From Trichoderma breve (Eukaryota; Ascomycota; Sordariomycetes; Hypocreales; Hypocreaceae): a stretch of DNA of 64,000 bases. The position numbers and the translations under genes are program-made. Under the pieces are notes generated by a model that did not search any database, was not told the origin of the DNA, and saw only the letters and a program-made list of their open reading frames with translations. The DNA lies in the NCBI RefSeq assembly GCF_028502605.1, contig NW_026611594.1, forward strand, positions 203,501 to 267,500. The letters run 5' to 3'. Positions 48,401-57,223 of the stretch are shown one piece after another (the stretch's first letter is position 1; each line of letters starts with the position of its first letter).

Positions 48401-49312
48401 TTAGAACTTTTCTACGTAAGGACGCAAATCTAGCTCCAAAGTCCACGAAGATCTGTGTTGCGTATGTAAATGCCAGAGACTGCTGGCAATCTACACATGG
48501 TTTAATGTTAGGCCAAACTGTGCTTCAGTATATCCATCTATTGTAAAGAAGTAGCAATCTTACCGCATCAGGTTTCAGCTTCCCGTCTTCTACCCCGCCG
48601 TTGATGACGATATGCTTAGCCCAAGGCACGTCAATACCACCATCGATGACTGCCAATGCAACGTGGACTCCCTGGGGGCCGAATTCTCGAGCAAGGGACT
48701 GAGTCACAGCTCGCTGAGCGAACTTGCCGGCTGCGACTGTGCTGAAAAAGGCCGATCCCCGGAGCGAAGCGGTCGCACCAGTTACGAGGAGTGAAGGAGG
48801 GTTAGGAGATGACTGGACGGAAGTAAGAAGCAGCGGAATGGCCCTTTGAGCGAAATTAAAAAGCCCACCTCTGTTATATCCCAAGTTAATGAAATATCTC
48901 AGGTAAGGGGGTCGTTGTCTTTCAGATTCTGCTAACTTGGTCGATGTAGTGATCGAAAAATGACTTACGCTTCGGCCGCTATGTTTGCTTGAAGATCTTC
49001 GACTTTGAATTCGAGAAAAGGCTTACGAGCAAATGGGCCTCTCGCATTATACGCCGCCAAAGCAAGGTTCGCACCATGCATATCTCTTTCTATACGCCCA
49101 AAAGCAGCATCCATAGAATTAGGATCGGAGGCATCGGCAGTGATGCCCATGGCGTGGCCGCCATTAGCTTTAATGTCAGTCACAATGGACTCGTAACTCG
49201 AAGAGTTGCGGCTGATGAGAACTATAGGGTAGAATTTGGCGAACTGAAACGCCAGGGCAGAACCGATTCCTGGGCCAATGCCCACAATAATGGCGTAAAA
49301 TCGTTTGTCCAT
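48401..49312 (-). CDS. Short-chain dehydrogenase/reductase-like protein
   Basis: Three exons, 48969-49312, 48564-48870 and 48401-48490, join to 246 residues. The N-terminus has the NAD(P)-binding VGIGPGIGSALAFQFAK and SRN after strand 2. The centre shows LVTGATASLRGSAFFS, AAGKFAQRAVTQSLAREFGPQGVHVA and a conserved C-terminus DLRPYVEKF. At the catalytic position four residues before the AAGK lysine there is Val, not Tyr; this is the atypical SDR subgroup where the usual YxxxK is not kept, so activity is uncertain. Exon 3 was found by its CATGTGTAG acceptor and in-frame family-like end. The NmrA-like relic lies directly upstream on the same strand. Confidence 0.85.
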
Positions 49313-49317
49313 GATAA

Positions 49318-49810
49318 TATACTTAAGGAGAGGATGGCATTGGAAGATGTTTCTGGTCGAATGGCGTCCAGGATATTGGTTTTGACCCAGAATTCAAAAG
49401 GTGCCATGTGCCATATAAGTACTTGTTGAAGGTTTGCCTGTGGTGGTAAGTGAGTTTGGGGATTGGTAATCATTATAAATAGCTCGCCAACACTAAAACT
49501 ATTGATATAAAAATATGCAATGTCTTGATTGACAAAAGCATCACGTAAGCCCTCCTCTGTCAGGTACGAGCCTTTAATAAATTCAACGTCCGGAAAGGAG
49601 GATTTCAGGGCCATGGCCTGGGTTGAATTCTTGTTTCTGGTGAGAACAGAGACCCAATATCTCCTAGTTTGAACTAAGATTAACACAATCAGCACACAGA
49701 TTTCGCTTATTAGACGGTGAAATTATGCCTTGAACGATTGATCATCCCTGGGCCCCTGTTCCGTCAAAAACCAAAACTCTTGCATTCTCAAAGGACACCT
49801 GGCTGGCCAT
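49318..49810 (-). pseudogene. NmrA-like NAD(P)-binding protein relic
   Basis: From an ATG at 49810 the frame gives MASQVSFENARVLVFDGTG and AQG, the dinucleotide-binding start of NmrA-like proteins, then a TGA where family sequence should continue (SIVQG follows). An intron with a poor GTCTAA donor and CTAG acceptor would link it to RYWVSVLTRNKNSTQAMAL, FIKGSYLTEEGLRDAFV and YFYINSFSVGEL. After about 49480 family likeness fades, and the sequence runs into the leader of the SDR gene, so the C-terminal two thirds are missing. CGA to TGA would be a typical RIP change (inference). Confidence 0.65.
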
Positions 49811-50533
49811 TGCAGATGTCTAATACTGATTTTTGTAGCGAATCCGCTGTTATATAGAGTGCCATTTATATCCTATAGCAAAAGCCGACAACTTTATGTC
49901 AAGAGACGTATTACGGATTAATGATCAAGTGTCAGTACCTTGGTAGCGATTGAAAGTAACATAAGGGCCAACATGCAATCCCAGTGAATAGATTAGAAAT
50001 AACAAAATATAGAATGAATCCTGTACGCAATATGGGATGACGAATCATTACTAACTAGTATTTGCTTTTAGTATTCAGAGGGTCTTTTGGGAAATATCAA
50101 AATCTAGCCTGGGGGAGATACGTTAGCTTGACTTGTACAGTATGAAGCAAGTTTATGCTATGGGTTATAATGTTGCATTTCAGAACGGCAGTAACTACTG
50201 TGTAAAAGTAGTGATGAACTTTTGTTAGGTTCCTAAACCAGTAGTTGCTAAACTAGAGAGAGAGAGAGATGTAAGAAATTATCAATCCATCCCAAGTTAT
50301 AGCATGGTGCATCGGAACCGTATTGTTTTATTATATATTGCTATCTATTATGTATTATTTGTTGTGGAAATTGTACTACCTCATAACCATGCTTCAAGCA
50401 AGGAAAGCTACCAAAACAGCCCTGGAAAATAATTTATCCAAGTTTCCGCATCACTTACCTCTAGTCTACGACGTCTATTTAAGCGTTGTAAAAATCTTAT
50501 TAGTGTTCTATTTACCAACCCCTTTGCATTAAA
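49811..50533. other. Divergent intergenic region
   Basis: AT-rich. The open frame 50323-50532 is a Tyr/Leu-rich translation of AT-rich DNA and is not called. Contains the promoter of the M20 gene. Confidence 0.5.
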
Positions 50534-51856
50534 ATGTCACCAACTTCGCCGTTCAAGGCTTTTTTCGAGGCGCACACGCCTGACTACCGTCCATATGAGG
50601 AATTCTACAAAACTCTTCATGCTAACCCCGAGGTATCCTGGAGAGAAGTAGAGACGGCAGAAGCGATAGCGAACAGATTAAGCCAGATTTCTCCTCATCT
50701 TCAGATTACTAGGGGCATTGAGGGAACTGGTCTGATTGCTGTTATGCGCAACGGGTTAGGCCGAACGGTTCTACTTCGCGCCGATATGGATGCTCTCCCT
50801 GTGGAAGAGCTGACAGGACTGGAATATGCGTCTAAAAAGCGTGTAGAGGACGCTGATGGTTCAATGCAACCGGTGATGCACGCTTGTGGCCATGATATGC
50901 ACGTCACTGCGCTCCTGGCGGCTACTGAGACTCTCATTCTTGGACGGACGCAGTGGTCAGGGACTCTGGTATGCCTCTTTCAACCAGCAGAGGAGTCTGG
51001 AAACGGAGCTAGGCGCATGATCGAGGATGGCCTCTATGATAAACACGGCTGCCCGATTCCTGATATCCTGTTGGGACAGCACGTCTCGCCTCGAAAATCT
51101 GGACACACAGACACTCGCCCTGGGCCGCTTATGGCAGGCGTTGATGAGATGAAGATTATCGTGTATGGGCGCGGTGGCCATGCTAGCATGCCGCACATGT
51201 CAGTCGATCCGATCGTGCTTGCTAGCCACATTGTGGTGCGGCTGCAGACCATTGTCAGTCGAGAGGTTACTCCAGGCAGTTTGGCTGTGGTGACCGTTGC
51301 ATCATTGCACAGCGGGAAGGCTATCAATGTCATCAGTGATCATGCGACCATTGAGTTGAGCATCCGCAGTGTTGATTCCGAGGCTCGTGACTCCATAATT
51401 GGTGCCATCAAACGCATTGTCGAGGCTGAGTGTAATGCTTCAGATAGTCCGCGTGACCCGGTATTCGAGGTCGTCTCATCAATCCCGGCAATGTATAACG
51501 ACCCAAATACTACACATACAATCAATCGCAGCTTTTCTGCGCATTTTGGTCATCAGAATCGCAATCCGGCTTGCGAGATCGTTCCGGCCTCTGAAGACTT
51601 CAGTCACTTAGCAACAGCTGTTGGCAAGCCGTATTGTTTTTGGTTCTTTGGAGGTCACGATACTTCCGACTGGGAAGAAAGAGCCAAAGCAAACCGTCTC
51701 GATGCGGCGCCTTCTCTCCACAGCGCCTTGTTTGCCCCGGCAATACAGCCAACCTTATCCATTGGAGCTGAAGCTCTTGTAGTGGCGGCCATGACCATGT
51801 TTTCCGATTACGCAAATGGATCCGATGGCCAGGGAGTTGCTGTACCTCGAGCATAG
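50534..51856 (+). CDS. M20-family amidohydrolase (hippuricase / IAA-amino-acid hydrolase type)
   Basis: Intronless, 440 residues from the ATG at 50534. M20D enzymes remove acyl groups from amino acids with a two-metal centre. Visible motifs: LHANPEVSWREVETA, LRADMDALPVEE, HACGHDMHV (Cys and His ligands, about residues 116-121), FQPAEESGNGARRMIEDGL (catalytic Glu pair), GRGGHASMPHMSVDPI in the dimerisation domain, and SEDFSHLA with a final His in PSLHSALFAP. Length and order are normal and no residue is missing. No signal peptide, so cytosolic. Substrate not determined; a fungal N-acyl-amino-acid or indole-conjugate hydrolase is possible. Confidence 0.93.
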   Translation: MSPTSPFKAFFEAHTPDYRPYEEFYKTLHANPEVSWREVETAEAIANRLSQISPHLQITRGIEGTGLIAVMRNGLGRTVLLRADMDALPVEELTGLEYASKKRVEDADGSMQPVMHACGHDMHVTALLAATETLILGRTQWSGTLVCLFQPAEESGNGARRMIEDGLYDKHGCPIPDILLGQHVSPRKSGHTDTRPGPLMAGVDEMKIIVYGRGGHASMPHMSVDPIVLASHIVVRLQTIVSREVTPGSLAVVTVASLHSGKAINVISDHATIELSIRSVDSEARDSIIGAIKRIVEAECNASDSPRDPVFEVVSSIPAMYNDPNTTHTINRSFSAHFGHQNRNPACEIVPASEDFSHLATAVGKPYCFWFFGGHDTSDWEERAKANRLDAAPSLHSALFAPAIQPTLSIGAEALVVAAMTMFSDYANGSDGQGVAVPRA

Positions 51857-52253
51857 CTTTGATTCTCGAACTACTTTCCCTATTTTCACTTCATATATAG
51901 ACCATTGTTCATTAGTCTGTGATTGGAGGTGTATCCATTTCTTTGCAATGTCCTATTATCGCGAAGCTTTATATACGTCTTTCTCATAGCTATGTCTGAG
52001 TGTCCAAGAGTCGACTTCTACAGAATCATGGATGGAGGCTTCGTCATCGACTAAGCTTTTTAGACTACATAAATTTCTATATTGTAAATATATAGTTTTA
52101 ATTTGATATAGGTTTTAACATAACTTAAAAGACTAAGGTTAGTGTGCTTATAATAGGACTGTGTTCTATGTCATAACCCATCATCCGGTCACGCACCCAT
52201 TTATTTTTATCGTTACATGATATACGGCGTACTAGGCAACTGTCTTAAAATCC
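51857..52253. other. Intergenic between converging genes, contains repeat copy 2
   Basis: AT-rich 3' flanks; the 63-bp repeat at 52124-52186 is listed separately. Confidence 0.5.
52124..52186 (+). repeat. 63-bp repeat, copy 2 (more A/T-shifted)
   Basis: Same word as 45091-45153. Of the seven transitions between copies, this one has A or T at six, for example GGTTAGT against GGCCAGT and GTCATAACCC against GTCGTAACCC. Confidence 0.85.
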
Positions 52254-53547
52254 TTATTGGGCATTCCATGCAATTGCCACAGAAACAGCGTGACTGCTTG
52301 CGAAGACAGTGCCTTGATCTTGTCCGCTTGGGGTTGCAGCTGCATAAAACTTGGCCGATCCCTGGTAAGTCAAGTGGGTGCCATCGTAGCCAAAGCTGCT
52401 GGCAGTAGAGACAGAGCTGCTGCAGCTTAAGGAAGAGTCGCTCAGGATAGCGCACTTTCCCTTGCTTGAGCTGAGTGTAAAGGTAGAACCGTTCGGAGTG
52501 GCAGTGTATGTGGCAGGAGTACCGCCAGCGCGATACCAGGCTCCGCTGCTAACGAGGAAGCCATCGCTCGTTGTGCTGGAGGTATCGATATATAGGAATC
52601 CTTTACCTGACAGAACTCCTCCCGGTGGAGGAGTGGATCCTCCGCCGCCAGAGCTTTTAGTGCTTGACGCTGCCTTGGAAGTTGTCTTAAGAGTCGTTGT
52701 AGGCGCAGGGCTACCGGACTTTGGCAGATATTTGATGCCCGTCTTGGGACAAGTAGAGCCAGAGCCAACGGGGTCAACAGGAGTGAATGTGCCGGTTTGA
52801 ACAGATCCACGGACGTTAAACTGATACCACAGCTCATTGAGCTCGCCATTATCGCAGTTAATGACGACGTTGTGACCGTGGTGTGCAGTGAGAGCAGCCT
52901 GGATAGCAGCCAAAGTGTACGTGGCGGTTTTTGAAGGAACAATACCGGCTGCAGCAAGCCAGTCATACGAAGGAAGGCTTTGGAACAGGCTCACGGTTCG
53001 CGTAAAAAAGTCCCCAACTTCCTGGGTTGGCTGATAGTTGGTGTAGCAATCCGGATCAAGCGTGCTGATGCATGTAGCGTGCTTGCCAAATTCGTGCTCC
53101 CAAAAGCTCTCATCGTTGCCACTGATATCTTTCCAATATGTTTGCATAAATGAAAGTGTAGAAGGAGCTGATTTTGCTAGAATTGCTGAGATGTTGGTAT
53201 ACGCTCTTGATGAGTCGCAGTTCTGCTGAAAGGTTCCATCGCAGTTATCAGGCCTAATTGGACTGTTAGTGAAACAGCCAACGGGCGCATCAATCGTGCA
53301 AAAATAACTTGGAAGCGTCTTACCATAGGCCGTGGACAGTCCATGAGTTAGAAGGGCCCGTGGATGGGTTTGTGTCCCAAAATTGCGTCTGCAAAAGCTG
53401 GCCACCTGGATAGTTGAAGCAGCAAGTGTTGCTGACCGCGGTGGTATTCTGGCAACTCAGCGGCAGATTAGATGCGCATGTTACTGAGGCTGCCGACGCA
53501 GATCCGGCGGCCCACGCGGCTCCAAAGACGAGATGTCGCAACGCCAT
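52254..53547 (-). CDS. Secreted ribonuclease T2 with C-terminal extension domain
   Basis: Two exons, 53324-53547 and 52254-53253, total 407 residues. It cleaves RNA through 2',3'-cyclic phosphates. A signal peptide (LVFGAAWAAGSASA) precedes a mature Cys-rich domain. Both active-site segments are complete: CAS I, WTVHGLWPDNCDG (about 69-81, split by the intron), and CAS II, FWEHEFGKHATC (125-136). After the catalytic domain (about 255) comes a Thr/Ser/Lys/Gly/Pro linker, then about 110 residues with Gly/Ser/Tyr-rich beta-type sequence and paired Cys, as in other fungal T2 enzymes with a C-terminal domain of unknown role. A TATA box lies about 90 bases upstream. Confidence 0.94.
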
Positions 53548-53636
53548 TTTGACTCAGAATATATATGAAAATGAGTTTGACAAGAAGCAGTTTTGCTCAG
53601 CCTGAGATATTTCTCAACATCAGCAGTATTACCCCT

Positions 53637-53644
53637 CTTATATA
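53637..53644 (-). promoter_or_regulatory. TATA box of the RNase T2 gene
   Basis: TATATAAG on the minus strand, about 90 bases before the ATG at 53547. Confidence 0.55.
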
Positions 53645-54460
53645 TCGTAGAGCTGAAACACTTTCTGAGACTGCACTGACTAGTATTCAATGCTGATTGC
53701 TGCATTGCGACACCGACGACCTGCCAAAAGTTCAGCGGCCGTTCTCCATACGTTGGCGTTTCGAGCTTCCGCATCCAGGCTAGCCAGAGCGATCATAATG
53801 AAAATTTAGCTGGTCTGTTTTCCTATCTTTTGGTTCAGGTCTTTGATTCGACACTAATCTAAGCATATCATTCAATGCCCGTGGCTCATTGGCTGGACGT
53901 GGCTGCAGCCGATTTAAAAAGTACCGATAATGTCCGGAGCAGGCGCCTAAAAGAGCATCTCGAAGAGTAGTTGTATTGGAAAGCTAGAGCGTTATAGTAA
54001 AGTGTGTAACATCTCAAGTGAAGTAGAAACGAGTGATTTTGTCCGCGGCTATCGAGAGGAATTCTTGTAAATGTTATGAGACGCAATGAGTTTGTAAATT
54101 TTAATCAGCTGTATTCCCATCTTCAAAGTGCGCCAAGTTGTTAGTCGTAATTATAAGCTTGATCTACGGACACATGCACGATACATACTATTTTAGATCA
54201 AAGCGATTTGCATAGGATGCAAATACCGATTTAATTATTAACCCATGCACCCCGAAGTATTATACGACTGTTCGTTGCTATAGTAGCGTGAGCGACATCG
54301 CATTCTTGTCTCTGAGAAATTATATCTCTACTGTTGATGAACTATTGAGGTTCTAGACCCCAGTCCTAGTATTCAAGGAATTTGAGAAAAGACCTTAGCT
54401 CCGCGTTTAACAGAGTAGGTCTGTCTTTGAAAGACCAGTGCCCGGCGCCTGGAGCCACTA
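53645..54460. other. Intergenic: upstream of RNase T2
   Basis: No gene recognised; AT-rich to the left end of the hydrolase relic. Confidence 0.5.
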
Positions 54461-55215
54461 CTAGTCTAATTCCATACAAGCCTCGAGACCAGTGAGCATA
54501 GCCGGACTTAGATATGGATCGAGCTCTCCCCAGATAATGGCGCTGGGAACAGTTTGAGTCAAGCCCTCAATACCGAGATTCTGTCCATATGGAGGCGCAG
54601 GAAAGTTTTCATTGTAAAAGTCAAGCATTCCATAGAGAGGTGATTTGTGCACGTAGTCTGCAATCTGATCGCGGTATGTTTCGTTCAAGATGTGCTGCAT
54701 TATGGTGGAAATATTTTTTCGGCTGGCCTGGATGGTACGCATAGTATGGTATTGTGTATTCCGATAGCCGTTACTGGTAGCTGTTAGACTCAATCAAGGG
54801 GGGGAAAATTGGGATAATTGGTGTGTTAACCATAACGAGGCCCTTCAACATGTCCGAATACGCCGAAGTAAACTTTTGCTTGACAACGCCTCTAACATCG
54901 TGTCCTACGATGACAACCGAGCCTTTGCCAACCCTTTTAATCATCGCGAACATGTCCGAAACATAGGCGGCAGCAGCATAGTCTTCCTTGTCTGGTGGGA
55001 CATCGCTGGGTGGATATCCGCGCAGTGTGGGAGTCACAACGGTGTATTTCTTTGCGAATTCTCGAATCCTTGGAGGTGAAAAGTGTTCCAAGTCGTCTCT
55101 CTGTCTGGGAAATCGTGTTGTAAAACGATGAGAGATCCAGAGCTGTATGATCAGAAATGGATCCTCAAGCCATCGTTGTCAACGAAGCTTTCATGGCCGT
55201 GTATGTGCTCGTTTG
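54461..55215 (-). pseudogene. Broken epoxide-hydrolase-like alpha/beta hydrolase gene
   Basis: The family sequence is spread over frames. Near 55200-55100 the translation gives FVDNDGLRIHF, a TGA where Trp is usual, then SYSSGSLIVLQHDFPDRETTW. A frameshift leads to FAKKYTVVTPTLRGYPPSDVP and the nucleophile region VIVGHDVRGVV, where the second Gly of the GHDxGG elbow is Arg. A further shift at about 54790, beside a run of seven C, leads to the cap and end: TMRTIQASRKN, YVHKSPLYGMLDFYNENFP and VPSAIIWGELDPYLSP. A nonsense codon, at least two frameshifts and an altered elbow make it a pseudogene. TGG to TGA fits RIP-like mutation. Confidence 0.8.
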
Positions 55216-55905
55216 CAACTGAAGCAGTATTAGAAGGCTAATCTACCGAATGCAGCTAGGTTTTGCACAAATGTATAATTGCGATGATGTAGCGCGGTTG
55301 ATATAAATATAGGTAATGTAACTGGCTCTGCTAGATTGATTGGTAAACACTGCGTGGATTGCATTCTCTTTTGACTTGTTTCAATCCGTACGGAGTATAA
55401 AGCTATGGAGTTGGAGGAGAATACCCGTGGGAAAATTGAAGCTAATTAGCGGATCTGGCTTGCCATTAGACCGACCAGTGGAGATCCAAAGTCCCGGAGA
55501 TTCAACAGGATATCAGACAGGGGTGAACCAACAACACAAAACGGTTCCTGCGTGCCGTCTTTCCCGCGAAACCGTGCTTTTCACACAGAATATTGGTGGA
55601 CCAAAGATCCCAGAAGGGCCTTTTGTACTACTTTGTCTCCATAGTTGAAATTGACTGCTGCATGTGATGGCATGCGTCCGCTGCTGACTCGAACGACACG
55701 GCCATCTGGACATCACCACCCGCACCGCCATGGGTGTTGCTTTCTTCTTCCTTATTTCCTTCCCCATGGTCTCCCGCCTCAAACTGAGCATTCTCTTCTT
55801 TTCCCTCTTTTCTTACCCTTGGGCAATCAGCTAATAATCAGTGCGGGCTACCCGCCATTTCGTTCATTCTATGCCCTTCAACTTCAAGCGTTCTCATCTT
55901 CCATC
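55216..55905. other. Divergent intergenic region
   Basis: Promoter of the DUF7136-like gene; CT-rich at 55740-55820. The frame is open upstream of the chosen ATG but looks like leader sequence. Confidence 0.5.
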
Positions 55906-56733
55906 ATGGGCGCTTCCAGCCATGTTCGCTTCGCCTTCGCCGCGCTATTGGCCAGCTTGATGACTGCAATGGGTGCCAAAAGCACTTATCCCACCCTTCC
56001 TGCCACTCTTGAAGTGGACTTGCTATTCCCTCGCAATGAGACTTACGCTCCGAGCTGGCTGATGCCTGTGGTCTTTGCAGTTCAGAACTCATCTCTGGCT
56101 GTCCCGCTGGACGTGCAAATCCAGTGGACCATGTGGGAGGGCAACAACACGAGGTCGCCCGGATCTATCGGCCTTGGTGGTTATGATGTGGCCGGCGATG
56201 TGGCCGGGGCGAGATCCACGCCCAAGAACCCGTATCTGATCAGCGATGCTGTCAACACCATTTCTTACCCAGACGGCGTCTGGACTCTCGCCTGGTACGT
56301 GCAGTACAACAGTTGCGAGTACAACGATCCGGAGGGGCCATGGACAACGTATAGCGAAAACTTCACCACCGTCTTCACCGTCAGCAAGTCTGGAAAGGCA
56401 ATCGATCTTGAGGCGGCTACATCGTCTGACGTTTGTGGCGCCGCACAGGCTCAAGCATTCAACATAACCTCTCCCGGGAAATGTGACTCTAGTTTTGGTC
56501 CCAGCCCAACCACCAACCCATGTGCGGCGACAATCGACTCTGCAGCTGCATCCAGCATATCCGCCTGGGTTAGAGCTGTGGGCTCTATCTGCACCTCTTA
56601 CGCTGCCAACCTCACCTGCCAGGATCCGAGTCCGCCTCCCGGTCAACCTTCAGCAGCCAATCCTCGCGTGACAGCGGCGTCGACATTGCTCACGCTGCTG
56701 GTTGCATTGGATGTCCTCATCCACCTTGCATGA
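55906..56733 (+). CDS. Secreted GPI-anchored protein, DUF7136-like
   Basis: Intronless, 275 residues from the ATG at 55906 (MGASSHVRFAFAALLASLMTAMGA, signal peptide). The mature part opens YPTLPATLEVDLLFPRNETYAP and continues with PVVFAVQNSSLA and a Tyr/Trp-rich beta-type domain (WTLAWYVQYNSC) with several Cys and N-glycosylation sites, typical of a family of fungal surface proteins annotated DUF7136. The end is Ser/Pro-rich, then hydrophobic (STLLTLLVALDVLIHLA), as for a GPI-anchor signal. No enzymatic role is known for the family; a cell-surface place is inferred. Confidence 0.85.
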   Translation: MGASSHVRFAFAALLASLMTAMGAKSTYPTLPATLEVDLLFPRNETYAPSWLMPVVFAVQNSSLAVPLDVQIQWTMWEGNNTRSPGSIGLGGYDVAGDVAGARSTPKNPYLISDAVNTISYPDGVWTLAWYVQYNSCEYNDPEGPWTTYSENFTTVFTVSKSGKAIDLEAATSSDVCGAAQAQAFNITSPGKCDSSFGPSPTTNPCAATIDSAAASSISAWVRAVGSICTSYAANLTCQDPSPPPGQPSAANPRVTAASTLLTLLVALDVLIHLA

Positions 56734-56867
56734 GGTAGATGCATGCACTCTACATGATTAATCGAAAGACGGGGTTGGTTAGTCACCAAAAACGGGCTTT
56801 TTAACTACAGGTTTAGAGCTATAGGATGTCAAGAATGGAAGACGTTGTACTCAAGAGAAGTGCTTGA

Positions 56868-56911
56868 CGAGACCCCGAATTCTCTACTACCTACCTAGTA
56901 TGGTTGTATGT
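56868..56911 (-). pseudogene. 5S rRNA-derived fragment, 5' part
   Basis: On the minus strand it begins ACATACAACCATA and runs to AATTCGGGGTCT, matching the first about 45 bases of the 5S gene at 44829-44947 with a C-to-T change in the first helix and an insertion. It stops in the middle of the gene. Confidence 0.7.
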
Positions 56912-56976
56912 GCTTGATCATAGGAGTCATCGGCCTCAAATCCCCAAGGGGCACAAATATAGCAAAAATGCAAAAG

Positions 56977-57075
56977 CATGTAACAGCTAGTGTTTGCTGA
57001 TGGTCACTCACTACATGTAGCTACTGGGTATCTACCAATAGTGATCCGCCGAAGTTGGCTTGTCTATGAAGCGGA
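56977..57075 (-). pseudogene. 5S rRNA-derived fragment, 3' part with insertion
   Basis: The plus strand shows CAGCTAGTGTTTGCTGATGG against CAGCCGGTGTTCGCTGATGG in the 5S gene, then GTCACTCACT against GTCACCCACT; the differences are transitions. A stretch unlike 5S is inserted around 57010-57040, after which GGCTTGTCTATG matches again. It cannot fold as 5S. Confidence 0.7.
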
Positions 57076-57223
57076 TTCCTGCGCTTAACTTACACACCAA
57101 CCGAAGCCTGACTCAAATCGCCCATTCCCGTTTCCGTTTTTTTGTGAAAGAATACTTTGGCTTTGAATTAACCACATATGTTTTTTTGAACCCTTGCATC
57201 TGAATCAAATGCTCAACTTTCAA

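Larger units (their letters stand above)
56734..57223. other. Intergenic with 5S-derived fragments
   Basis: Between converging genes. Holds two partial 5S-like fragments and shares with the 5S gene the A-rich flank word ATAGCAAAAA(A)TGCAAAA at about 56960-56975. Confidence 0.6.

Noticed and set aside
50323..50532. 69-codon plus-strand frame rich in Tyr and Leu
   Set aside because: Typical chance translation of AT-rich DNA in a divergent promoter region.
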